From a bacterium (GTDB lineage: Bacteria > Chloroflexota > Anaerolineae > Caldilineales > Caldilineaceae): a DNA stretch of 64,000 nucleotides. This document shows positions 38,132 to 46,768 of the stretch, one piece after another; position 1 is the stretch's first letter, and each line of letters opens with the position of its first letter. The translations under genes and the position numbers were made by a program. The stretch covers positions 35,867 through 99,866 of the forward strand of contig WGMT01000023.1 in the NCBI GenBank assembly GCA_016124945.1, written 5' to 3'. The notes below the pieces were generated by a model. The model was not told the DNA's origin. It saw only the letters and a program-made list of their open reading frames with translations, and ran no database searches.

Positions 38132-38964
38132 TCGATCTTCCGCGCTTCCTCAAACGCCTCAAACTCCTCCGCCACAAAGTCGATGATGCGTTCGGCAAGG
38201 ACGACGGGGGATTCGATCATGGGGCTGTGCCCCACGCCGCGGAGGACTTCGAGGTTGCTTGCGCCGGGAATGGCGATGAGAGTGCGGGTGATGGCGTCGC
38301 GATCGATGATGGTGTCTTCGTTGCCCCAAATCAGGAGTGTGGGCAGCGAAAGACGACGCGCTTCCTCGAAGCGGTTCCAGCGATCCAGGGCATGGGCGAC
38401 GGCGCTGAAGGCTGCCGGGGCCATCTGTGACGCGTCTTCGACGAGTTGGGCGAAGAAGGCGTCGAACTCGGCTTGGGTCATGGTGGACGGCGGCGCGGTG
38501 GGCATCAACGTGGCCAGGGCGCGGGCCAGCAGATCACGGTCCTCGCGCATGGAATCAAGGAGGCGTAACCCTTCCACCGGCGTAAAGACCCCCTCCACCG
38601 GTGCCGTGTCTACGAGGACGAGGCTGTGCAGCCGAGCCATCTGGTTGAGCGCGTACTCAACGGCAATCGCGCCGCCGCTGGAATGGCCGACGAGGTCGAA
38701 ATCGTTCAACCCCAGCCCATCGACAAAGGCGGCCACATCTGCGGCCTGATCTTCAATGGCGTATCCGCCGTCGCTGTGGGTGCTGGCGCCGCAACCGCGC
38801 AGATCAGGGGCGATGGCGAAAATGTCTTCGGGCAGGATGGCGAAAAAAGGCTCCCACCAGCGGCTGGTGGCAAAGCTGCCGTGCAGCAGCAGCATGGGCA
38901 GCCCGTCCTCCGCGCCGTGGGTGCGGTAGTGGAACGTCATGCGTTCGGTCTCGAGCATGGGCAT
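38128..38964 (-). CDS. Alpha/beta-hydrolase
   Basis: The 278-residue protein has the alpha/beta-hydrolase pattern: LLLHGSF oxyanion region, DLRGCGAS, nucleophile Ser95 in GHSSGG, an acid in LLIWGNEDTI and a catalytic His in LRGVGHSPMIE. It lacks a signal peptide, so it is cytoplasmic, and its substrate is unknown. The ATG at 38964 is preferred to a GTG at 38997 because the latter lies inside an interspersed repeat (38998-39063) and would add residues encoded by it. Confidence 0.87.
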   Translation of the reverse strand: MPMLETERMTFHYRTHGAEDGLPMLLLHGSFATSRWWEPFFAILPEDIFAIAPDLRGCGASTHSDGGYAIEDQAADVAAFVDGLGLNDFDLVGHSSGGAIAVEYALNQMARLHSLVLVDTAPVEGVFTPVEGLRLLDSMREDRDLLARALATLMPTAPPSTMTQAEFDAFFAQLVEDASQMAPAAFSAVAHALDRWNRFEEARRLSLPTLLIWGNEDTIIDRDAITRTLIAIPGASNLEVLRGVGHSPMIESPVVLAERIIDFVAEEFEAFEEARKIE

Positions 38965-38997
38965 ACTGGCATTTTCTTTCGTGCGTATTCGCTTCAC

Positions 38998-39063
38998 CAG
39001 TGCCAGGCACTGTCCAGCATCACTCGCTCAACGCGAAATCGCTGTGGACAGTGCCTGGCACTG
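38998..39063. repeat. Second copy of the CAGTGCCAGGCACTG inverted repeat
   Basis: Perfect 18-bp arms (38998-39015 and 39046-39063) share the GACAGTGCCAGGCAC core with the element at 5352. It separates the alpha/beta-hydrolase start from the next gene's stop. Confidence 0.75.
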
Positions 39064-39076
39064 ATGGGGCGCGCGA

Positions 39077-39520
39077 CTATTCTCGCTGTGTCATCTTGCG
39101 GTTCTCTTCGGCGTCTTCAGGGAGGAAGATGAGCAGCAGGGCGGCGGCAGCAGCCCGATCCATCGGCCCGTCGACGCGGCCGACTTCCTCTTCACCCAGG
39201 ATCAACCCACCTTGCACCACCACGCCGTCGGGATCGAGCCACCCCAACTCACCGCCTTCAAAGAGCCCGTAGCTGAAGACACCGCCGTGGACGTCGACGT
39301 TGCCAACTTCCTTTTCGTCGTGGCGGGTGTCGCGGAAGATGCGGAAGCCGTCGGCGTGGGGCTGAGCGCGCCCAATCCGCCGCGCCGTTTCGTAGCGTAT
39401 GGTATAGATGACGCCGTCCGCGTCAACACTGCCGACGCGCGACTCGCCGAAGCGGGTGGATTTGTAGATGTCGGTACGGTCCTCAGGCAGAGGGACCCAT
39501 TCGTTGGCTGAGTTTGTCAT
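39077..39520 (-). CDS. Small beta-repeat protein, possibly of the four-fold beta-flower type
   Basis: The 147-residue protein contains four repeats of a short pattern: [36 protein letters not shown] and EVGRVDG. A regular x-V/L-G-x-V/L-D-x-x-G pattern suggests a closed beta-structure of four equal parts, as described for four-fold beta-flower proteins; this assignment is by pattern only. The C-terminal region holds an Ala-rich helix. No signal peptide is present. Its function is unknown, and it is transcribed in the same direction as the downstream hydrolase. Confidence 0.7.
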   Translation of the reverse strand: MTNSANEWVPLPEDRTDIYKSTRFGESRVGSVDADGVIYTIRYETARRIGRAQPHADGFRIFRDTRHDEKEVGNVDVHGGVFSYGLFEGGELGWLDPDGVVVQGGLILGEEEVGRVDGPMDRAAAAALLLIFLPEDAEENRKMTQRE

Positions 39521-39872
39521 AGGGCTATTTTAGCATTGGCGCGGCGGATTGGTGAATGCGTGGTGCGTAGTGCGTAGTGCGTGTACCCGCAAAGGATGTG
39601 AAGTGGTGATTGGCGAGTTGGTCGAGTCAGTGTCAGGCACTGATGGGCCCACACTGACGGGTCAACCGATCGAACCCAACTGGAAGCGTCACCATAAAAG
39701 CCTGCTACGGTGAACCGTTATACTCAAGACCTACCCAGTACTTTGAGGTGCATCGATCTTCTCTTCAAACAATCTCTACCAAATCGACACTCCCAGTGCG
39801 CCTTCAACATCGTTATCGGTACACGCACTACGCACTACGCAATATATTCGTGTAGCTTTTAGGAGAAATCTA
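39521..39872. other. Intergenic region with repeat fragments
   Basis: This 352-nt gap between divergent genes has no gene. It carries GTGCGTAGTGCGTAGTGCGT (about 39560-39580), its complement CACTACGCACTACGC (about 39826-39840), and a third, weak GTCAGTGTCAGGCACTG element (39626-39658). Promoters for the two flanking genes must lie here but no strong match was seen. Confidence 0.6.
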
Positions 39873-41159
39873 ATGAGTAAAAATCTTCGTTGGGGAATCG
39901 GCCTGCTGGCGCTGGCGCTCACTTTGGCGCTGCTGCCGGTGACAGGACAGGCGCAGTCGAACACTGTCTGCGCGCAAGAAGTATTGGTGGCGCAGGGCGA
40001 CACGCTCTCGTCCATCGCCCGCACCTACCTGGGCAGCGTAGGCGCGTACCCGTCCATTGTGACGGCGACCAACGCGGTGGCCTTGACCGATTCCCGCTTT
40101 AATCGCATTGACAACCCCGCCGTGATCCGAATCGGCTGGCGGCTGTGTATTCCGTCTTCGTCGTCGGCGGTGACCGTTTCACCGGCCCAGCCGGCGCGCC
40201 CGACCCCTACGCCCACCCTGCCGCCAGGACAGATCCTTGAAGATCCACTGACCGCGCCGCTGGACGATCCTTCGGATCACCCGCTGGCGATTGCGTCTAT
40301 GCGCGCACTCAGCTATCCCGGCAGTGAGATTGCGGTGGTGCAGCAGCTCAATCCCGGCACAAACTATACCCGTGCCGTGGTCTCGTATGAGTCGGAGGGC
40401 AACACCATCCGCGCCCTGATGACCATCCCCAACGGCCCTGCGCCGGAGACGGGCTGGCCTGCCATCATTTTTAACCACGGCTACATCCCGCCCACCATCT
40501 ACCGTACCGGCGAGCGCTACGTGGCCTACGTCGACTACATTGCACGCCGTGGATATATCGTCCTCGCGCCGGATTATCGGGGTCACGGCTTCTCTGAGGG
40601 CGAACCTGCCAGTGGACACGGAAGCCCGGCCTACACCATCGACGTCCTCAACGCTGTGGCGTCGGTGCGCCAACATCCGTCTGCCGATCCCGAGCGCATC
40701 GGCCTGTGGGGACATTCCATGGGCGGCGGCATCACGGTGCGCGCCATGCTTGTGGACCAAGGCATCAAGGCCGGCGTGATCTGGGGCGGTGTGGTGGTCT
40801 CGTTCCTCGATTCGTTTGAGCGGCCCGAACTGCAAGGGGTGCGCGTCCCCGAATGGTTTGAGGAACCGCGCAGCCAATACCTGGAAGCCTACGGCACCGT
40901 GGAAGAGAACCGCGACTTCTGGCTGGCCATCTCGCCCAACGCCATCCTCGATGAACTTTCCGGCCCGATCCAGCTCCACCACGCCACCGCCGACGACAGC
41001 GTGCCGGTGGAATATTCCGACGTCCTCGCCGCGCAGATCGAAGAAGCCGGCGGCGTCGTCGAAAACTACACCTACGCCGGCGACAACCACAACATCTCGG
41101 TCAACTTCAGCACGGCGATGGCGAGGTCGCTGGCGTTCTTTGACGAGTATGTGAAGTAA
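39873..41159 (+). CDS. Secreted LysM-domain alpha/beta-hydrolase (S9/DLH-like)
   Basis: The 428-residue protein has a signal peptide (MSKNLRWGIGLLALALTLAL, cleaved near QAQ) and a LysM-like module (residues 35-93, VLVAQGDTLSSIARTYLG then WRLCIP) that would bind peptidoglycan or chitin-like glycans. After a Pro/Thr linker comes an alpha/beta-hydrolase domain with nucleophile Ser282 (GHSMGGG), RGHGFSEG and a C-terminal His in GDNHNIS. It resembles secreted esterases or prolyl-oligopeptidase-type peptidases. The substrate is unknown. It has an AGGAG ribosome-binding site. Confidence 0.87.
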   Translation: MSKNLRWGIGLLALALTLALLPVTGQAQSNTVCAQEVLVAQGDTLSSIARTYLGSVGAYPSIVTATNAVALTDSRFNRIDNPAVIRIGWRLCIPSSSSAVTVSPAQPARPTPTPTLPPGQILEDPLTAPLDDPSDHPLAIASMRALSYPGSEIAVVQQLNPGTNYTRAVVSYESEGNTIRALMTIPNGPAPETGWPAIIFNHGYIPPTIYRTGERYVAYVDYIARRGYIVLAPDYRGHGFSEGEPASGHGSPAYTIDVLNAVASVRQHPSADPERIGLWGHSMGGGITVRAMLVDQGIKAGVIWGGVVVSFLDSFERPELQGVRVPEWFEEPRSQYLEAYGTVEENRDFWLAISPNAILDELSGPIQLHHATADDSVPVEYSDVLAAQIEEAGGVVENYTYAGDNHNISVNFSTAMARSLAFFDEYVK

Positions 41160-41251
41160 GGCGATTTACGATTGACGATTGTCGCGTAGAGTGTGTGAAC
41201 GGATGGCCTGTTTCTTTGGCCTGTCAATGGAAATAGACACCCGATAGTAAG

Positions 41252-41319
41252 CGCGGAGTGAGCACGCCCTCGTGCGGCTGGTCTTCTGTAGACCCGCACG
41301 AGGGCGTGCTCACTCCGCG
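41252..41319. terminator. 26-bp perfect hairpin of the GCGGAGTGAGCA family between convergent genes
   Basis: CGCGGAGTGAGCACGCCCTC... (41252-41277) pairs perfectly with 41294-41319 around a 16-nt loop. The outer 12 bases match the hairpin at 15460 while the inner stem differs on both sides in a complementary way. It is placed as a terminator between the convergent hydrolase and GH29 genes, although no T-run follows directly. Confidence 0.7.
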
Positions 41320-41377
41320 TTTAACTTGATAGCACTAAGTTCCAAGTCACCCAATCAGGTGCTCAACATGACAATCG

Positions 41378-42718
41378 TCAATCGTAAATTGTTTCGACCC
41401 CTCGCCCCCGCGCTTCCGCCCACGCCACCATGCGCCGGGGATCGCCTTGCCACAGACGCTCCTTCGCCCAAGGACGCGGCTGCGGAGGGCCGTCGCATTC
41501 GAGTTTGATCACGGGGAAGAGATCGGTGGGCGGCGTCAGCGGCAGCCCGTGGATGAGGACGTGGTCTTCCGTCTGTGTGAAGGGGACCTCTTCGCCGGTG
41601 GTGAGGAGGACAGCACGCTTAACTTTTGTGGCCAGCCCGCCCAGGTTGACCTCGCCGTTGTTGTCCCAAAAGCGCACGATGAGGTAGAGGTTGTTGCCTT
41701 TGCGGCTCTGCCGCCCGTAGGTGACGAACTCGCAGACGTCGCCCGCTTCCACCCCGTAGATGGCCTCGCCGTGGACATCGAGCCACGCGCCAAGTTGGGC
41801 CACGCGATCCTCGAACTCGGCGGGGAGCCGTCCTGCCGCGTCGGGGCCGACGTTGAGGAGCAGGTTGCCGCCCTTCCCCGCCGCTTCCACCAACATATCG
41901 AGCAGAACATCCGCCGGTCGCCAGCGTTCGCCGTGGGTGTAGCCCCACAGCCGCCACGTGGTCACCTGGCACGATTCCCACAGGCGATCCTCGGCCTTGA
42001 TCTCGTGTTCGGGGGTGCCGTAGTCGCCCAGATTGCGCGAACGCCCGGTGCTGGGGACGGCCGCACCCGGCACGTCCGCGGCGGCATCGTCTACGCCCAG
42101 GCGGTTGTTGATGAGGATGTCGGGCTGGAGCGAGCGGATCATGTCTACGAGTTCGGCGCTGTGCCATTCTGGTGCTGTCTGCGGCCAGGCCCCATCGAAC
42201 CAGATCACATCGATCTTGCCGTAGTGACTCAACAGTTCGCGCACCTGCCCGTGGACGTACTCCCTGAACGCTGCCCAGCCGTCGGGGTCCCCGGATGGGC
42301 CGTTCCAGTAGGCGGGGATGCGCCAATCGGCCAGCGAATAGTACAGGCCCACCTTCAGCCCCGCCGCCCGAAACGCCTCGACGTACTCGGCCACAAAGTC
42401 GCGCTTGGGCGCCTGCTGCACACTGGTGTAGTCGGTCAGTTTTGAATCCCACAGGCAGTAGCCGTCATGGTGGCGTGTGGTGAGGACGGCATACTTCATC
42501 CCCGCGTCTTTGGCCACCTGCGCCCAGTGGACGGCGTCAAATCCCTGCGGATCCCACGTGCAGGCGCGCTGTTCGTACTCGTTCTGATCCAAATGCTCGC
42601 GAAAGAGCACCTGTTCGCCGCGGCCATATTGCGCGTACGGTCCCCAGTGAATAAACATGCCAAAGCGCGCCTCGGGGAACCAGCGCCAGTGGGGAGGGAG
42701 AGGTTGTTGGGTGGTCAT
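41378..42718 (-). CDS. Alpha-L-fucosidase, glycoside hydrolase family 29
   Basis: The 446-residue protein matches GH29: ARFGMFIHWGPYAQ near the N-terminus, KYAVLTTRHHDGYCLWDS (residues 75-92) and nucleophile Asp175 in VIWFDGAW. GH29 enzymes are retaining and release terminal L-fucose from glycans. No signal peptide is seen, so it acts inside the cell. It is the last gene of the leftward fucose-type locus, after the dehydratase and reductase genes. The final residues TIYD and the stop are encoded by a TTACGATTGACGATTG repeat. Confidence 0.93.
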   Translation of the reverse strand: MTTQQPLPPHWRWFPEARFGMFIHWGPYAQYGRGEQVLFREHLDQNEYEQRACTWDPQGFDAVHWAQVAKDAGMKYAVLTTRHHDGYCLWDSKLTDYTSVQQAPKRDFVAEYVEAFRAAGLKVGLYYSLADWRIPAYWNGPSGDPDGWAAFREYVHGQVRELLSHYGKIDVIWFDGAWPQTAPEWHSAELVDMIRSLQPDILINNRLGVDDAAADVPGAAVPSTGRSRNLGDYGTPEHEIKAEDRLWESCQVTTWRLWGYTHGERWRPADVLLDMLVEAAGKGGNLLLNVGPDAAGRLPAEFEDRVAQLGAWLDVHGEAIYGVEAGDVCEFVTYGRQSRKGNNLYLIVRFWDNNGEVNLGGLATKVKRAVLLTTGEEVPFTQTEDHVLIHGLPLTPPTDLFPVIKLECDGPPQPRPWAKERLWQGDPRRMVAWAEARGRGVETIYD

Positions 42719-42730
42719 GGAGGTTCCTTT

Positions 42731-42827
42731 GAGATTAGAGATTAAGGGATTAGGCGATTAGGAGATTTCAGAGAGTCGATACGATCTGCCCTTAATCTCC
42801 CAATCGCCTAATCCCCCCAATCTCTTC
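42731..42827. repeat. GCGATTAGG-unit palindrome, copy A
   Basis: Arms of GATTAAGGGATTAGGCGATT type (42731-42768) and complementary CTTAATCTCCCAATCGCC type (42791-42827) flank a loop containing GTCGATACGATCT. The same loop and arms recur at 44064-44145, so this is a copied element flanking the dehydratase gene. Confidence 0.8.
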
Positions 42828-42830
42828 TGC

Positions 42831-43994
42831 TTACCAGTTCGTATACGATCCGTCGCGTCTTCTCAGGTGCGGCGCTTCCCACAATTCGAGTTCGGCCTTT
42901 TTCGCCCGTTCTTCGTTGAATTCGATGCCCAGCCCCGGCGCGTCGGGGACGAGCAGGCGGAACTCGTCCTGTTGAATTTGGACGGGGAACCAGTCGGGGT
43001 CCTGGAAGTTTAGGGTTTCGGTGGGCGAGATGCGCACTTCGATCCACGAGAAATTGGCGGCTGCCGCGGCCAGGTGGACGGTGGCAGCGGTGCAGATCGG
43101 GCCAAGCGGGTTGTGGGGCATAAGATCGATGTAGTGGGCTTCGGCCATGGCCGCCACCTTCATCGACTCGGTGAGACCACCCACGTTGCTCACGTCGATG
43201 CGCGCAAACTGGGTGATGCCGCGCTCGAGGTAGGGCAGGAATTGCCACTTGCTGGCAAACTCTTCGCCAATGGCAAAGGGGACGTCGGTCATGGTGCGCA
43301 GAGACTCGTAGGCTTCGGGCGTCTCGTCGCGGATTGGCTCTTCGAGAAAGTCGAGGGTGCCCGACGGCATGCGCTGGCAGAATGACGCCGCTTCGGCCAC
43401 ACTCAGCCGGTGATGATAGTCGATGCCGAGGACGGGGCCAGGGCCGACTTCCTCGCGCAGCCGGGTCAGCCACCTCGCCGTCTCGCCGATGGACTCGCGC
43501 GGCTCAAAGGTCTCGTAGGGTTCGCCCTCCTTGCGCCCGCCCAGGATGCCGGTGCGGATGGCGGGCCAGCCCCGTTCCACCAGCATCTTCACCTGCTCGA
43601 TCATCTCGGGCCCATTGTCGGCGGAGGTGGTGGCGAAGCAGGGGATCCAATCACGGTGCTTGCCGCCCAGCAGTTGGTAGACAGGCACGCCCAACGCTTT
43701 GCCCGCGATGTCATAGAAGGCGATGTCCAGCGCCGAAATCGCCGCCGCCAGGACACGCCCGCCCTCGAAGTATTGGCTGCGGTACATCTCCTGCCACAGC
43801 GCCCCGATCTGCATGGGATCGCGACCAATCAAAAACTCGCGATAGTGTTTGATGGCGCCGGCCACTGCCAATTCGCGGCCCGATAGCCCCGACTCGCCCC
43901 AACCGTAGATGCCCTCATCGGTCTCGACTTTGACAACAAGCTGATTGCGTGTCCCCACCCAGACGGGGTAGGGGAGGATGTTTGTGATCTTCAT
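42831..43994 (-). CDS. Enolase-superfamily (mandelate racemase/muconate lactonizing-type) sugar-acid dehydratase
   Basis: The 387-residue protein has the two-domain enolase-superfamily fold. Metal ligands are probably Asp192 (GIDYHH), Glu218 (LDFLEEP) and Glu244 (AIGEE), with a catalytic His294 in MPHNPLGP. The pattern is close to galactonate-dehydratase-like members, which remove water from sugar acids. Next to two alpha-fucosidases and a sugar-type aldo/keto reductase, a role on L-fuconate or a related acid is plausible but not proven. Lactonase and aldolase genes to complete such a route are not in the window. Confidence 0.87.
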   Translation of the reverse strand: MKITNILPYPVWVGTRNQLVVKVETDEGIYGWGESGLSGRELAVAGAIKHYREFLIGRDPMQIGALWQEMYRSQYFEGGRVLAAAISALDIAFYDIAGKALGVPVYQLLGGKHRDWIPCFATTSADNGPEMIEQVKMLVERGWPAIRTGILGGRKEGEPYETFEPRESIGETARWLTRLREEVGPGPVLGIDYHHRLSVAEAASFCQRMPSGTLDFLEEPIRDETPEAYESLRTMTDVPFAIGEEFASKWQFLPYLERGITQFARIDVSNVGGLTESMKVAAMAEAHYIDLMPHNPLGPICTAATVHLAAAAANFSWIEVRISPTETLNFQDPDWFPVQIQQDEFRLLVPDAPGLGIEFNEERAKKAELELWEAPHLRRRDGSYTNW

Positions 43995-44004
43995 GGGATG
44001 CTCC

Positions 44005-44145
44005 TGGTGATTGGGGACTGGTGATTGGGGACTGGTGATTGGTGATTGGGGACTGGTGATTGGGCGATTAGGGATTGGGCGATTAGGAGATTTCAGACGG
44101 TCGATACGATCTCCCCTTAATCTCCTAATCGCTCAATCTCTTCTG
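44005..44145. repeat. GATTGGGG and GCGATTAGG palindromic array, copy B
   Basis: Tandem GACTGGTGATTGGG units (44005-44062) lead into the same palindrome as at 42731, including the loop GTCGATACGATCT (44100-44112). The two copies flank the dehydratase gene in the same orientation. Confidence 0.8.
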
Positions 44146-44146
44146 T

Positions 44147-45076
44147 CTATCCAACGGCCTGCTGAAGACGCAGGATCTCACTCTGATCAAGCATCTTTTT
44201 CCCCGCCGCGGCGTTCATTTTTGCTTGCTCTGCCGACTTTGCGCCGGGGATGGTGACGGAGACGGCGGGGTGGCTGAAGGTGTAGGCAATGGCGGCGTTG
44301 ACCATCTCCGCGCCGGGGGCGACGACCTGCGCCAGCCGTTCCACCTGTTCCACTTGCTGCTCGTACTTGGCCCGCTGTTTGGGATCGTTGCTCCACCCGG
44401 CGCGCACTGAATCGGTGAAGACGCTCTCCTTGGTGTAGCGACCGGAGAGCAGCCCTTGCGCCAGCGGCCCGCGCACCATGACGGCGATGCCGTGCTCTGC
44501 GCAGTAGGGCAGGAAGGCGTCTTCGGGGGCGCGGCTGAGCAGCGAGTATTCGACCTGCACCACGCGGCATGTGCCGTTGACGTTGAAGCGTTTAAGCACG
44601 TCGAGGCTGTTGGTGCTGATGCCATAGGATCGGATGCAGCCTTCTGCCAGCAGCGCCTCGAAGCCTTCGAGATAGACGGTTGGGTCCTCAATATCGCCCT
44701 CGTGGCAGAGAACGGTGTCGAGGTAGTCCATGTGCATGCGGCCCAGGATGGCGTGTCCGCACAGACGGATCATGTCTACCGTGGTCTTGGGCACACCCTG
44801 ACCGGTGCGCTTGCCCCAATTGCCGATTTTGCTGACAACATAGACCTGATGGCGAATTCCTGCCAAGCCCTGCCCTAGCCGCACTTCCGACAGCCCATTG
44901 GGGATGCCGTACGACTCCGCCGTGTCGAAGAGGTTCATGCCGGCGTCGAAGGCGGCGCGGATCGTCGCCCACGCCGTCACGTCGTCGATCTCGCCCCACT
45001 GGTTGCCGATGTTCCATGTCCCCAGCCCGACTACAGTGACGGGCCAGCCGAGTTTACCGAAGGGTTTGGTCTGCAT
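44147..45076 (-). CDS. Aldo/keto reductase
   Basis: The 309-residue protein has the full aldo/keto-reductase tetrad Asp51, Tyr56 (NLFDTAESYG), Lys83 (VVSKIG) and His125 (VLCHEGD), plus the NADPH-binding end TIPGAKSAEQ. It oxidises sugars or reduces carbonyls with a nicotinamide cofactor. In this locus it could act as an L-fucose (D-threo-aldose) dehydrogenase feeding the dehydratase, an inference from context. The ATG at 45076 has AAAGGA upstream; an extension to 45193 would be translated repeat sequence. Confidence 0.9.
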   Translation of the reverse strand: MQTKPFGKLGWPVTVVGLGTWNIGNQWGEIDDVTAWATIRAAFDAGMNLFDTAESYGIPNGLSEVRLGQGLAGIRHQVYVVSKIGNWGKRTGQGVPKTTVDMIRLCGHAILGRMHMDYLDTVLCHEGDIEDPTVYLEGFEALLAEGCIRSYGISTNSLDVLKRFNVNGTCRVVQVEYSLLSRAPEDAFLPYCAEHGIAVMVRGPLAQGLLSGRYTKESVFTDSVRAGWSNDPKQRAKYEQQVEQVERLAQVVAPGAEMVNAAIAYTFSHPAVSVTIPGAKSAEQAKMNAAAGKKMLDQSEILRLQQAVG

Positions 45077-45104
45077 GAGTGAATGTCCTTTCGTTGTGTT
45101 TGTT

Positions 45105-45254
45105 GGACGACAGATGATCGACGACTGACGACCGACGACGGACGACGGGGTATAGTCACTTGACGCTTCATTGGGTTGTCGACCGTTTGCCAATCACGTC
45201 TTCACTTACGAAATAGCGATACTTCGGTCGTCCGTCGTCGGTCGTCAGTCGTCC
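45105..45254. repeat. GACGACCGACGACGG-unit palindrome
   Basis: Tandem GACGACTGACGACCGACGAC units (45105-45150) face TCGTCCGTCGTCGGTCGTCA (45226-45254). The right arm encodes the last residues (MDD) and the stop of the kinase-like gene. Related tandem units without a clear partner are at 7550-7586 and 49134-49163. Confidence 0.8.
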
Positions 45255-46621
45255 ATCTCCAATATCTTCCGCGCAAAATACGTCACCATCTCCGCCAGAT
45301 CTTGCCGTTGCGTAGGTTCGATGTGGTGGGCAATGGAATGGTAGCTGATCAGGTGGTGTAGGGCCAGAACAGGTTGGATCTGTTGCCATAATTCGTGTAG
45401 CGAATCAGTCGGGGCGAAGACAGTCCAGGCTGCAAGGTAAACGTTGAGCAGTTGGTGGCGGATGGCCTCGTCTTTTTCCCAGAAGATGTCGAGCATGTCC
45501 ACGAAGGGATGGGCGATGCAGGCGTCGGTCCAGTCGAAGAGGGTGAGGCCGTCGGCGCGAAAGGCGACGTTGCCAGTGTGCAGGTCACCGTGAACCAGCG
45601 CCGCAGGGACGTCGAAGTCCGCGATGCGGTGGCAACGTTCCTTGAGCATGGGGGCAAGGGCGCGCAAACGCGCCAGTTCATCGTCGTTCAGATTTAGGAA
45701 TTCTTCATCGGCAAAGATCAGATCGATCTGGTCGCTTGTCCATTGCAGGCGGCGATCCAACAAACCGGCGGTCAGCAGAGCGTTGGCAAGGCGGCTTGAT
45801 TTCACCTGGAGATCGGCGTAGGCGCGCATCAGGTTCAATCGCCTGTCCAAGGCAACCACATCGCTGATCGGGGTGGCGCTGAAATCGGCATCGCCCGCGA
45901 ATGGGGACATGAGCATCCAGCGGCGAGGAGCGTCCACGGCCAGGGGACGCTCCACCATTTCGGGAAAGTGGCGCGCCAGTTCGGTTGTCACCAATCCTTC
46001 GTTGCCGAAGAGGGGAATGGCGGCGGTTGCTTTGAAGTAGAAAAGCTCGCTCGCTGTGGTGATCACCCGCAGCACACAGGAGAGTGCCCAGGTGCGCACA
46101 ATCTCGATCCTCTGGATCGGGGCATGGCCCAACGCTGTCAGTTGCGCGTCCACCCACTCGCGCATGGACACGTACCAGCCCGTCCTCGCCCACGGCGCGC
46201 GCACGGACGGTATCGATCCGTGCGCCTTCTCCGCCAGAAATGCCTCGATCTGCGCTCGAAATTCGGGCTGCGCCAACGGGATCTGTGTCAACGCGGTGGC
46301 GTCGATCCACTCGCCCTGGATCCACGTTTCGTGGGCAGTTTCGACAGTGGAGAGCAACTCGAATTCCATCAGCGCATCGACACGGCGATCGGCTTCCACC
46401 GTCCCGTTGAGTACGTAGCGCAAGAGGAAGAGATCCGTGCCGGTCATCGTTTGCAGTGCGTCCAACGCCCGTTGCTGCTGGAGCCATTGGCTTTCCTGTT
46501 CCTGTGTGAACGACGGCAGCGCATAGCCCGCGTCCGACGGCAGCATGAGCACCGCGGTGTTGCTCGGGTGCGCGATGAGCGCGTAGACGGTCACCTGCCA
46601 GGGGGATGGGATTTCGGTCAT
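45245..46621 (-). CDS. Aminoglycoside-phosphotransferase-family kinase with an extra N-terminal domain
   Basis: The 458-residue protein has a C-terminal APH/choline-kinase-like domain with the catalytic loop LVHGDLHTGNV and the metal-binding LFDWTDA. The first 140 residues form a separate domain (VTVYALIAHPSNTAVLMLPS, then FTQEQESQWLQQQRALDAL) that resembles a Nudix-like fold by pattern. Members phosphorylate small molecules, often sugars, so a role in sugar metabolism is possible here. The ATG at 46621 is chosen because the GTG at 46648 lies within the palindrome at 46636-46743. Confidence 0.78.
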   Translation of the reverse strand: MTEIPSPWQVTVYALIAHPSNTAVLMLPSDAGYALPSFTQEQESQWLQQQRALDALQTMTGTDLFLLRYVLNGTVEADRRVDALMEFELLSTVETAHETWIQGEWIDATALTQIPLAQPEFRAQIEAFLAEKAHGSIPSVRAPWARTGWYVSMREWVDAQLTALGHAPIQRIEIVRTWALSCVLRVITTASELFYFKATAAIPLFGNEGLVTTELARHFPEMVERPLAVDAPRRWMLMSPFAGDADFSATPISDVVALDRRLNLMRAYADLQVKSSRLANALLTAGLLDRRLQWTSDQIDLIFADEEFLNLNDDELARLRALAPMLKERCHRIADFDVPAALVHGDLHTGNVAFRADGLTLFDWTDACIAHPFVDMLDIFWEKDEAIRHQLLNVYLAAWTVFAPTDSLHELWQQIQPVLALHHLISYHSIAHHIEPTQRQDLAEMVTYFARKILEMDD

Positions 46622-46635
46622 AGCGACTTTCTTGT

Positions 46636-46743
46636 GTCGTAGCTGCACGCTACCAGCGTGCGGTTGATGATCTACGAATTCATTTCCATTCGGACGTGAT
46701 CTCGTCCTCTACGAACCGCACGCTGGTAGCGTGCAGCTACGAC
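46636..46743. repeat. 30-bp perfect inverted repeat upstream of the kinase-like gene
   Basis: GTCGTAGCTGCACGCTACCA... (46636-46665) is perfectly complementary to 46714-46743 across a 48-nt loop; CTTGT/ACAAG extend the arms. It lies between the GH95 stop and the kinase start and would form a very strong hairpin in the operon mRNA. Confidence 0.85.
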
Positions 46744-46768
46744 AGGACAAGATCAGGTTATGACAAGA

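Noticed and set aside
44011..44256. An 81-residue plus-strand reading frame rich in GDWGLVIG
   Set aside because: It is the translated GATTGGGGACTGGTGATTGG repeat and overlaps the end of the aldo/keto reductase gene.
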